Source of the DNA: Eopsaltria australis
Lineage: Eukaryota; Chordata; Aves; Passeriformes; Petroicidae
DNA: 64,000 bases
Assembly (NCBI GenBank): GCA_034509425.1
Contig: JAVTVJ010000666.1
Coordinates: forward strand, 558,001 to 622,000
Reading direction: 5' to 3'
In this document: positions 13,964 through 23,396 of the stretch, one piece after another
Layout of the letters: the number at the start of each line of letters is the position of its first letter
Position numbering within the stretch: position 1 is the stretch's first letter
The notes under the pieces: model-generated
Told to the model about the DNA's origin: nothing
The model's input: only the letters and a program-made list of their open reading frames with translations
Database searches by the model: none
Program-made: the position numbers and the translations under genes

Positions 13964-14530
13964 ATGAATGATAAATTGACTAATGAATGCCAGCCTTTCA
14001 AGAATTCAAGAATCCTGGCTGATGGTCTGAAAGTCTGTGTGCTCCCAGCAACCATTGCTTTGACTTATTTGCCCCTCTTCCCGGTGCTTTCCCACAAACA
14101 AACACACTCTTACCTCTCTAATCTGCAGCTGTGCTCACAGCAGGTTTGTGTAGCTCCCTGTGAAGAGGTGAGAAAAACATGCGAGTGTCTGGACAGAAAA
14201 GCCTTGTGCCACAATGTCACTCAGGTCACCAGTGTACAGCCAGTGCTAACCAATGGGAATAAATCTCATGGGGATTACACAGCTGTAAGTCCTGGAAACT
14301 ATGCTTCACACTGTCAGTATGCTGGTTCCCTTGCAATACTATACAATGAAATTATACAAAACCAGCAAATGAAGAATTCACTATTAACATATAATATTAT
14401 TCAGACTCTCCCCTCTAACACTCCTAAACCATGGAGTGTCTCACTTGCTAATGGCCACAAGGCACCCGCTGCCTCTGATCACAGCAGGGAAGAGGAAATG
14501 CAGAGCAAGTGGCTCCACAAGCGATCCTGA
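13964..14530 (+). other. 188-codon open frame of unknown status
   Basis: An ATG at 13964 opens 188 codons to a stop at about 14530. This is the longest frame upstream of RANBP3 that no recognised repeat or GC-rich island explains. The predicted protein has a Cys-rich middle (about residues 56-84) and a hydrophilic end, and I recognise no family. No CpG island, splice signals or poly(A) signal stand out around it. It could be chance, a remnant exon or an unknown repeat. It is reported only because of its length. Confidence 0.12.
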
Positions 14531-15544
14531 TCCCGATCCTGGCGGGGGAGGGAGGCCAGCTGTCCACCTTGTAGCAGAAACATGCTTAGGCACTGCCAAG
14601 AAGGGGAACGAGCCTCAGGAAAGAAGTGTTCTCTGAGGGATTTTACTTAGGCACGCAGTAACAAGGTTATTTAGTAAGGCTTCAATTCCATTATGTGCTT
14701 CCCTTGGATGAGGTTTTATACATATATATGTTTCATCCACATGTTTAAAACATTGTCTCAAAAACCAGTCGATGGGGGATGTCTGTTAGCACTTTCCAGG
14801 TCATATAATTTAAAATGTGGTGTCAGAAAAGACAATTAAATTTAAAGAAGTGATGCTTGCTCAGTCTAGCCAACCAGGCATCTAGCACAAAAAATTACAT
14901 ACCAAGTTCTGGTTAAAATGCATATTTTGCATAGCTGTCAGAGAAAATGTAAAGGATTGATAGAAAGCAGTGACATAGCCAATATACTCCCTTAGGCAGT
15001 TCAGCTCCTTTACAGCCCAAGAGCAAAGCTACTTCTTGAAGGTCAGAAGTGTATGAACGTCTGTTCACAAAACCTGGATTCATGCAAAATCTCTAAGGAC
15101 AAATTATATTAGTGAGATCCTATACCCTCATCCCCTCTTCCTGTGTTGGTGGGAAATGCACTAAATCTCTGAAAACCAGAAATAAGAAAGAGTATTTCTG
15201 ATGCTTTCAAGTCCCTTAACATCTTTAATGCTTCCCTGGATCAGGAATCCTGCCCACATTTGGGATCTCCTGTATGATTAACTAAGTCTTCATGCAAAAT
15301 TGAGCAGAGTATTACCTTTACAAGGTGCTCGCCATACCTTCACTCTGTAGACCTGGAGTAAAGCTTGTGGAGGGCTCGGGGGAGCTCAGAGTGGCTCAAG
15401 AACCAAGCTCTGCCTGCTCAGGTCGAATGACAGGCTCTGCCCACTTCCAACTGCCCAGTAACGCCAGGCACCGAGCTTTAGGAAATGGAAAGAAATCTTT
15501 TGGAGAGGAGGGGCTAGCCACAAGCATCACATCCACAGCTCGTT

Positions 15545-15800
15545 TCTCATTCCTTCTTTGTGCCCGTGACCTCCGCTGGCCCCGGCGAGTGAGGCCCCGT
15601 TCCAGTCGCAGCGCGAGGCCGCTGCCCAGGCCCGGGCGGCACGGGCTCAGGGCAGGCCGCAGCCAGCGGGGCCCAGGCCGTCCCCCAGTGCTCTGTGCAG
15701 AGCGGCACGGCTGGAGCACGCACTCCTAGGGCTCAGGGAAATGCCGGACGATGGCGGCGTCTGAGGGCAGCAGGGGCTGCAGCGGTAGAACACAAACAAG
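15545..15800. promoter_or_regulatory. Isolated GC/CpG-rich block
   Basis: About 250 bp rich in GC and CpG stand out from AT-rich surroundings, ending just before the solo LTR at 15814. The block contains GATGGCGGCG at 15750-15759, which looks like a YY1-type ATGGCGG initiator. A short plus-strand frame of about 20 codons follows it. This may be a small promoter island or a captured first exon. No transcript can be inferred from sequence alone. Confidence 0.35.
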
Positions 15801-15813
15801 AGCCAGGAGGCCT

Positions 15814-16251
15814 TGATAGGGAAGATGTGTGCGAATGTCTTTACAATTTGATGGGTTGACGTCTTTGAAATGGGTCTTAATGTCTCCACTAACTTCAAGC
15901 AGCAGGTTTGTTGCAGAGCCCACACAGCCTGACTCCTGAAACAGACAAGTGGAGGACTCTGCACAAGCCTGAACTTCTGAACTTTGGAGTAAAATGACAG
16001 GTTCAAGGGGGGATATGTGGTAGGGGGATCGGGAAGGCTGTAGTTCCTAGTACTTTGGCCAACGAGGAAAGGAAGAGGGCAACATGCGGTCAGGAGTTTA
16101 GGATAAAAGGGAGGCTGCGCCCTCCAAAACCTCCAGAGAGACCCCATGTGGATATGCCCCAGTGAACTCTCTCCTTTTATTTGAATAAAGTTGCAGGAGT
16201 CCTCTATCTCCTTTGTGGACACTGGCTTCTCACAGTGAGATTTTACACACA
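15814..16251 (+). repeat. Solo LTR, family also present at 44909-45361
   Basis: A block of about 438 bp begins TGATAGG and ends TTACACACA. It has an AATAAA signal at 16184-16189 placed as expected for an LTR R region on the plus strand. It aligns along its length, in opposite orientation, with 44909-45361. No internal retroviral sequence adjoins it, so it is a solo LTR. I could not find a matching target duplication here, which could reflect divergence, truncation or recombination. Confidence 0.7.
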
Positions 16252-17585
16252 ATTGCTTCTCTGCCAATTTGGAGGAACCAGTTTCCACAGACCTGACTGT
16301 GGGTGAAAGGCAATGAGGCAATCTACCACATGTTATTCTGCACTTTTCATAGCCTGCCTTCACTGTTACGGCGATACTGTCTGCAGCCTTCCTACCTCCA
16401 TCAGGATCACACTATTAGCAAGGAAGGGATGGCCAATCATTCAGCAGTTTCGCATTTCTAATTATTTTAGGCCAGTGAGGTACAAGGCAGTCAGCAATGC
16501 TGCTTTGCAGAAAACAGTACCTGAGGAAGGTCCACCTCTGCCCTGCATCTTACACACCTAATTTTCCACTTGAAAAATTTCCTTTCTGGTTCTAGAGGCC
16601 AGCTGTCATAAACACACTTGTTGTGGCTCAGATCTGCTTGAAACCTGATGGACCTCAGCAGCAGAATGGCAAAAATAATCTGAATAGTCTTTGTAGAAGA
16701 TGCTTACTTATACTGCTTTGAAACACAAAAGGTTTGACTACTGGAGACTGATACTGGATTTATACAGTGTTGCTGTGAAAGTCTGTGTAAGGTTGTGTGG
16801 CAAAGCTGAGGAAGGAGGCTGATAGTACATTTTGAATGTGTTTACATCAAACTTTGGAAGTCCTGAAAGCTTTTATAAAGCTATTATTGAAAAGGACCAG
16901 AAAAATGTGTTCCTTCTGGGTTTTGTTTACATCAAAACTCATGTTTTCATATTTCAGGAAACTTTTTGTTGAACAGAGACAGTTGCCTTCTCTGCATAAA
17001 TCTTGCATCTGAAAACTTCTGTTGGCCACCCTAGCACTTTCTCATTTCTAGTTTGCACACGAGGACTTAGCTTGGAAAAAGGGTAACTCATCTTTTAATC
17101 GGAGATGGCACCCAGCAAACATGATGTAGAATGAAAGAGACAATCATTCATGTCCAGCATGGAAAGCATGCAACAATGCTGGTATTCGTGATATTTACTG
17201 AACTGCAGAGATCAGGGTTCTTTTGCTGGAGATTCAATCTTTATGGTTACAAAACATCCCCTGGATGAAAACAGAGTGCATCTTGTCCTCCTCTCCACTC
17301 CACCCTGGAACCACACCTTATATCCCCTCCTCAGGAGTGGCCAGTTTTCAACAGCATCGCACACAGGGCCAGTGTGTGAGATGAGGTCATAACAGCCCAT
17401 GATAACACCTCCATGCCAACAATGGCTTTGTGTACTACTACCTTTTCACAGGTTGAATCCCTACCAGGTGACCAGGTGACATGGCTTCATTTCTGAAGGT
17501 TAAAGTCTTACTAACTAACAATAAGGTCTTCTTCTACATTATCTTGTCAACGTACACAACAGCAGACCAAATATGGCAGGCCTTA
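16252..17585. other. Intergenic DNA, nothing recognised
   Basis: Only short overlapping frames are present. The long minus-strand frame reaching 16363 is mostly antisense LTR. Confidence 0.45.
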
Positions 17586-17830
17586 GACATGTCTTCAGTC
17601 CCTGACACACAAGGTACTGGAGCAGATCTTCATGGAAGCAATGTTAAGGGACATGGAAGACAAGGAGTTGACCTGAGACAGGCAGCACAGCTTCACCAAG
17701 GGCAAGTCATGCCTGACCACTTTGGTGGCCTTCCGTGATGAAGTTACTGCAATGATTGACAAGGGAAGATGACCAATTTTATCTACTTAGACTTCTGTAA
17801 AGCCTATGACTCAAATCTGTCTGTGATTCT
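17586..17830 (+). repeat. CR1 LINE reverse-transcriptase fragment
   Basis: Plus-strand sequence matches the region before and at RT block A of CR1: 'GGTACTGGAGCAGATCTTC', then 'TTCACCAAGGGCAAGTCATG', then 'TACTTAGACTTCTGTAAAGC', which encodes the YLDF-x-KA-type motif. It is frame-shifted and truncated at both ends. Confidence 0.75.
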
Positions 17831-18309
17831 ATTACCATACACTTGCAGATTTAGAGTCTTTCTTTTGTGGTCTTGTGCAGAGCCTTCTTTAAACGTCAAT
17901 AGGCTGCAATCCTGAGGCTGGGTGCTACAACACAAGGTACTAAAGCAGGTACCCATTCAGAGATGCTAAACAGAGAGGCAAGAACACAGTGAATTGTATA
18001 AGCACAGCCAAAACCACAGAAGTACAATTTTTCAGTAAGAAATTGTGAAAAATCAAGTACTTGCTTCCCCATCTAGTGGTTATATTCAGAAGAAAGAATG
18101 TTCCAGTAAATATAAGGTGCCAGTCTCTGGAGGCTGGGGCTATATGCATGCACTAAGATCAAACACCACAAATGTGATCTTACGTGTTTTTGCACATTGA
18201 TCTTATTTAGATGGACAAAGAGCTGCAGTTATAACTGTTCATGTCCTCTTCCCCTTCTATCTGCACAGCCCATTTTAGAGAATCTTTTAAGAATGAAAGA
18301 AATCAAATA

Positions 18310-18520
18310 TATCACAAAATCATAGAAAGGTATAGGTAGGGCAAGACATTTTGTACTTTAAGTTGCTGCTTGAAAGAAAGCTGTCTTCAAAGTTAGATCA
18401 GGTTATTTAGTTGAATTTGATCCAGCTAAATTTGAAAGTCTCCAAGGATGGAGATCAATCACCTCAGTGAATATACCACCTCAGTCCACATACCAGTACT
18501 GCTCCACCAGTTTGGGAAAG
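18310..18520 (-). repeat. Old CR1 3'-end fragment
   Basis: The plus strand starts 'ATCACAAAATCATAGAAAGG' and continues with 'TTTGAAAGTCTCCAAGGATGG', the pattern of an antisense CR1 3' end. It is strongly diverged and its borders are approximate. Confidence 0.5.
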
Positions 18521-20839
18521 CACTTCAAGAAAACAAAGTGCTAGCAAAAAAATGCTCCCAAGTCCTGCCAAGGAATGGGAATGCAGCTCCCCTTTTTCTT
18601 GCACACTGTGATGTCTGCAGAGGAAGATACTGTTTGCATTTCAGCTCTTAGGTTGTGCCAAGAACAGGCTCAAACTGCCAGGGTCTCCCATCAATGCAGG
18701 GTGGTGAGTGAGATTTCTATGCTTTTTCATTCAGACCTTGAATAGCCCTAATTACTGACAGCTTTGCTTATGCTTTCAGGCTCTATGGAGTCCTGGACCA
18801 GTGTGCCTGGAGAGACACAGCTCAGGAGCAGCACTGACATTGCAGGTTAATTAGAGAAGTGAACCTCAGACTATGAATGCTTCTAAGGCATTTCTTTGTA
18901 TTTGTGAGTAGACTTAGTTGCCCTTGCACAGATGCACTTTGCTAGAAGCAAGCCACAACTTGTAACAACCCAGCCTGCTTCCTCTGAGAAAAAACATTGG
19001 GAAGGTAGCTTTAATAACCCTCCCATAGTGTTTTTAGCCCTTTGCCCCCAGGTCTTGTGTTCTGTCAAATCCCTTCAGTCCCTCATGGTGAACAATCCGT
19101 TTCCATTCCAGTTCCTTTGCTCTCAGGGCCTCATAAACCTCCTTCTTGTTATCCCAGACCACCATCTAGTGGGTGCTGGAGATCCCACCACAGGGATAGC
19201 CCAGCCAGGGAGGAGGGCTATGCCATGGCCTAAGGACACCAGGCTGCTCTTTTGAGCAGTGCTTAAGTGATGCCTGGATGAGCAGCGCTGTGTGCCAGCA
19301 GAACATTGGTTATATGCAAAGCATTTAAGAGAAAAAACCGTCCCCTTTGTGTCAGTGGTGCCTTGGCCCATGCTGTTATAAGATCTGCAGTTGAAACTGC
19401 ATACAATTCTTGGAAATGCTGAGTAAGCCACCAAATAGCCCCTTATTTTTATAAAGCCGGATTGAATTCTGGAGTGTGTTGAGCATGTGAGTAGGTTCAT
19501 GCATGAATCAATTCCCTCATAAGACATATTGATCATTCCACTTTAGCAAGTATTTTACCTTGTGAATTTTCCCACTGAAATAATTGAAAATTCTTGCAGA
19601 TGGGGATACTAGAAGGAACTGAATTTAATAACAACCTGAAAACCTTCTGAAACTGCACCAGATACTAAAGAAAAGATGAGGCTGTGTAGCTGGTTGGTTC
19701 CTCAAAACTGTCATGAAATTACCTGTTTCCTTACAGCTGGAGAAAGCTTTCCTCAGGGAAAAATTTATGATTCAGTTCTCACAAAGGAGGAAACAAATGC
19801 TTCATAAGAAATCCATTGCGGAGTTAGAACCTCTGAAAACATTAATGGTGGTAACCAACATCACTGTCATGTTGTTAAAGACCCTCAGACACGGGGTGTA
19901 TGGCCAGCCCCACCCCAACACCCCCCATTACTTTAGGGTTAGGGTTACATGCAACTGTTAAGTGTCCAGGGATGAAGCACTGCCTTCACATTGCATGTTG
20001 CCTGAAAGCAGGTTAACAGATGTATTTTATTTATTATTGTAATTTCCAGCAAACAAGTCTTTGAAAATACATGGCTGGGCCACTGCTCAGTCACCCAGTG
20101 TAATTAATATAGCAGTTTCTGGCTCAGGGTCATGATGTCACAGGAGGTGTGAGCTGCCACAAGAGGGAGCAGGACTTTAACAAAATATTCTGAAGTGCCT
20201 CTGTAAGACCCACAAAAATGATCTGGCAGCTGGGAAAGCAAGTGACATCGGTCACTTGAGTGGAACATAAATCCATGCTGCTGTTGAAAAAGGAAGCCCT
20301 TCTCCCCTTAAGGCTGCTTGTCCTTGTCAGCTCTCCCATGTCATGAGTTATCTGAGAAATAACTTCATCAGTTCAGAAACAAGTTAAAAAAATAGGTCTC
20401 AACTGAATCAACTCCAGCAGAACCTAACTTAAAAAGAGTCCTGGGTATATTTCACAATTAATAATAATTACTGTACTACTGAAAATAATAGAGATGTGGG
20501 CAGAATGGACATCTGGAGGCCTCAGGTACAGGTTCTGCTTGATCTAGGTCAGCCACCAGAAGCAGACAAGATAGTATATTAACTGACCTACATGATCTGA
20601 GCATCTAGAAACTGCCTTCTTGTCCAGGACACTGGTAGAGCAATAGAGCTAGAAACGAGATAGTGATTACCTGTGCTGCTGTCTTCACTCTAGAGCCTCT
20701 GTTTCTTTTCTTGTTGATGAATGCTTACACTTATGGATCAAAATGCCACTGTCATGCTATGGAACAACTGTGAATGCTCCAGGGACTGAGTCCATCCAAA
20801 TGACAGTCTCAGAAGCAGAAAGCTTTCAAACAGACTGGC
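18521..20839. other. Intergenic DNA, nothing recognised
   Basis: No gene is recognised. A frame at 19713-19961 is preceded by a splice-acceptor-like CTTACAG (19730-19736), but it has no matching donor or family resemblance. A telomere-like TTAGGGTTAGGGTT occurs once near 19933. Confidence 0.4.
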
Positions 20840-21096
20840 TTGGTTTTGGCTGGGGTTTTCTTTGTGAGGTGGTGGCTTTTTGCCATTGTGGGGGTTTTTT
20901 GTTTGTTTGTTCATTTGTTTTTCTTTTGTTTAGTTGGTTGGATTTTTGTGGGGGGGTTTCTGGTGGTTTTTTTGGTGGGGCTTTTTGGGGTTTTTTTGTG
21001 GTTTTATTGGTTTTGTTTTGTTTTGTTTGGGTTTGGTTTTTGTCTTTTTGTTGTTGTTGAGTTTTTTTTTCGGGTTTTTGTTTTTTTTTTTTTTCT
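20840..21096 (+). repeat. G/T-rich low-complexity tract with G-runs
   Basis: About 250 bp of plus-strand sequence are nearly free of A and C. It mixes T-runs with several G-runs of 4 to 7 around 20890-20990. The lack of A removes most stop codons, so all plus-strand frames look open. The spaced G-runs could form quadruplexes. Confidence 0.8.
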
Positions 21097-21979
21097 TTGA
21101 GAGCTTAGCTATGGAAAAATATTTAATTTGTCAAAGTCATAGTGACTTTTAGGCCATGTCCCTTTAGAAATACTGACCTAACAATAGTACTAATCAGAAA
21201 GTATGGCATTTATAGTATCTTAATGGCATGCACCCAAAATAGATTCTAGTTATATCAGCAAGTTGACAAGCTCATAGGGTACAGATAACTCTTGTAATTA
21301 ATTTCTAAAAGTCACAAGAACTGTGAAGTTGGTGTGGGTGGAGTTTACTTTTTATTGAAATAGTAAATTGCTAGAATCACATTTATCCTAGTATTACTAC
21401 AGATTTACTTGAAGGTAAATTAAATCACAATCAGAAACCTCCCAACACTGTTAGGATAAAACTGTTAATTTTCCTCTCTTATGTTAATGATTCTGAGAAG
21501 TATGGGCTCTAATTAGAACATGAATAGAGAACACACTGTGACCTGCTGGTTAAGTGTAGTGTAACTTTCTGAGGTACATTCTTTCTAAAGCACTCCCCTT
21601 AAATAGGTCACATCACTCACTATGCTGGTACCATGCTTTCATTAGAGAAGCACAGGACAGTAGTTCCTATAATTAAAGTTACCCAACATTTTCATGATAA
21701 AAGCATGTTCACAGTTTCTTATAGATTTAATAGGTTTTAATGCTCTAAAGTGAAATTTTCTGTAATGGATATCTGTATCAGAATAAGTATGTAAATTAAA
21801 AACCTAATTATTGTTTTTTAGACACATAATAAGTAATTACTCTGACTCTCACTTTTCAATACTAGTGTTTGGCTCAGTTTGTAGACATGTCTGCTTTGGG
21901 AAAGGAACTTAATTCCATAAAGACTGGAGCTAAGTCAGCCATGTTGTATTTCCCTGAAAATTAGTTTTTGTATGAATAG

Positions 21980-22040
21980 AAATAGGGGAAGGAGATGGGC
22001 TTTAAGGTTCCTTGGAACCCAACCCATTCTGTGATGATTG
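21980..22040 (+). repeat. CR1 3'-terminal fragment
   Basis: The run 'TTTAAGGTTCCTTGGAACCC' followed by 'AACCCATTCTGTGATGATTG' is the typical 3' end of a plus-strand CR1. Confidence 0.6.
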
Positions 22041-22379
22041 TTTTTTCTAAATTAGTGCTATTCATTTTTTCTTACCAAGTTTTGTCAGTTTGCTGTTATA
22101 TTCCTGATGGACAATTCCCTTAGCAGGCAAACCAGATGGTTTCAATGCATGGTACTTACAAAAGGAATCAGGAGCCTGGCCCTTGGATTCTGCCTTATGC
22201 TAGTGTGATAGCTTGTGCAGGATGTAGTCAGATGATGGGCACCGTGCAAGCTGTTGTTAAATGAGCCTTGAAGAAATCATTAGGGGTAAGACGAGAATCA
22301 TGGATTGCTCAGTTTCTACCCCGTGCCAGATGCTGTTGACTAATGCATAGAGACTGAGACCATGCAGTCAGGGGAGCTC

Positions 22380-22890
22380 TGGTGCACCAAAGCAGCCAAC
22401 AAAATATGGGCCACCATCAAGAGAACGAGAGCACTAGCGTGGTTATATACAGTACTCTTTGGACTGACCCTCTGTGACCATACAACACTCTAGTGCACCT
22501 ACATTTTGAGCAGTCTGGACTTCTGTAGAGCTAGACGTCACAAAGAACAGCAAACACAGATATACGGGATGGAGCAGCATCCTCCCAAAATATGAGAGTT
22601 TGTCTTTAGTCTGAAGAGGAGGCTTGAAAAGGTATGATCCATGACTGAAGTGAATGGTATGAAGCTGTGTCAAAGGAGGTTTTGGTTGGATATTAGGCAA
22701 AGGTTCTCCCAGAGGGTGGTCAGGCATTGACCAGGCTCCCCACGGCAGTGCTCACAGACTCAAGGCTGCCAGGCCTCAAGGAGTGTTTGGACAATGCTCT
22801 CAGGACCAGGGTGGGATAGTTGGGCAGTCCTCTGCAGGGCCAGGAGCTGGACTCGATGATTCCACTCGGGATATTCGATGAGCCAATGTT
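22380..22890 (+). repeat. CR1 LINE 3' region
   Basis: From about 22630 the sequence follows the CR1 3' untranslated pattern: 'GGTTGGATATTAGGCAAAGG', 'AGGGTGGTCAGGCATTGACC', 'GGGCCAGGAGCTGGACTCGA'. The part before about 22600 is more diverged and less certain. The fragment ends at the edge of the RANBP3 CpG island. Confidence 0.7.
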
Positions 22891-23241
22891 CAGGCTGACA
22901 GCATCCCAGAGGAGTCATGTCCCAGAGCAGATGCTGCACGGAGACTGCTGTCCCGTGTCCGGCCCGGGCACCAGGAGCAGCTCATGGCCTGCATGCCTGG
23001 GCTCCACAGCCACGGGAGGAAGTGCGGAGGGCAAGGCCGCGCACTAGACGGAGACCCTCGGGCAACTGGGCCCGCTCCAACGACCGCAGCCGCCACAGTA
23101 TACACCGTGCAAGGGCCGCAGGGAGCGATCGGGCCAACGGGGACCTCGTAACGAGCCAGCCCACGCTGACGCTGCCCACACCTCCCGCCCGGAGCCGCGC
23201 AACCGACTGAGCACCGCACTGAGCCCGCGAGACCGCCAGGG

Positions 23242-23254
23242 ACGGCCCCGCCCT
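23242..23254. promoter_or_regulatory. GC box (Sp1-like)
   Basis: GGCCCCGCCCTCC contains CCGCCC, a GC-box core, about 120-130 bp upstream of the start codon. Motif match only. Confidence 0.45.
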
Positions 23255-23255
23255 C

Positions 23256-23267
23256 CGCGCACGCGCG
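23256..23267. promoter_or_regulatory. NRF1-like site
   Basis: CGCGCACGCGCG fits the NRF1 consensus YGCGCAYGCGCR exactly, 107 bp upstream of the ATG. This is common in promoters of constitutively expressed genes. Motif match only. Confidence 0.55.
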
Positions 23268-23362
23268 GCGCCGTCCCGAAGCGGCCGAAAATCGGGGCGT
23301 GCGCGGCGCGCGGGGCCCGCCGTGAGCGGTGCCGTCCGGCCGCGCGATGCATTGTGGGCGGC

Positions 23363-23371
23363 TGAGGAAGT
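23363..23371 (+). promoter_or_regulatory. ETS-like site next to the start codon
   Basis: TGAGGAAGT carries a GGAA core in ETS context, ending a few bases before the start codon. Motif match only. Confidence 0.4.
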
Positions 23372-23382
23372 AAAATGGCGGA
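23372..23382 (+). promoter_or_regulatory. YY1-like site overlapping the start codon
   Basis: AAAATGGCGGA matches the AAnATGGCGG core of YY1. It contains the RANBP3 ATG (23375-23377), a layout known for many housekeeping genes where YY1 helps set the transcription start. The ATG also has G at +4, a reasonable Kozak context. Confidence 0.55.
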
Positions 23383-23396
23383 CCTGGCGAACGAAG
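23375..23396 (+). CDS. RANBP3: RANBP3 exon 1 (coding part)
   Basis: ATG plus six codons (MADLANE) and one base; donor GTAGGC at 23397. The last G joins AA of exon 2 to make Glu. A very short coding first exon inside the CpG island. Confidence 0.95.

Larger units (their letters stand above)
10561..15544. other. Intergenic DNA, no gene recognised
   Basis: No exon chain is seen. About 11480-11560 resembles an ancient CR1-type 3' end ('GATCATCTAATCTGACCTCC'). The minus strand at 12250-12473 has a short, charged, coiled-coil-like frame that might be retroposon ORF1 debris, but this is weak. The longest frame is listed separately at 13964-14530. Confidence 0.4.

Noticed and set aside
15647..16363. 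238-codon minus-strand frame
   Set aside because: It is mostly the antisense of the solo LTR and the GC-rich block. The similar frame at 44908-45402 is the same LTR sequence, so this is shared repeat and not a conserved gene.
19933..19946. Telomere-like TTAGGGTTAGGG
   Set aside because: Only two units; too short to be an interstitial telomeric array.
19713..19961. Possible exon after CTTACAG encoding a Lys/Arg-rich helix
   Set aside because: No downstream donor in frame, no neighbouring exon and no recognised family. An upstream neighbouring gene on the same strand was considered but not supported.
20743..21152. Three overlapping plus-strand frames rich in Phe, Gly, Val and Trp
   Set aside because: They arise from the G/T-rich tract, where stop codons are rare because A is nearly absent.
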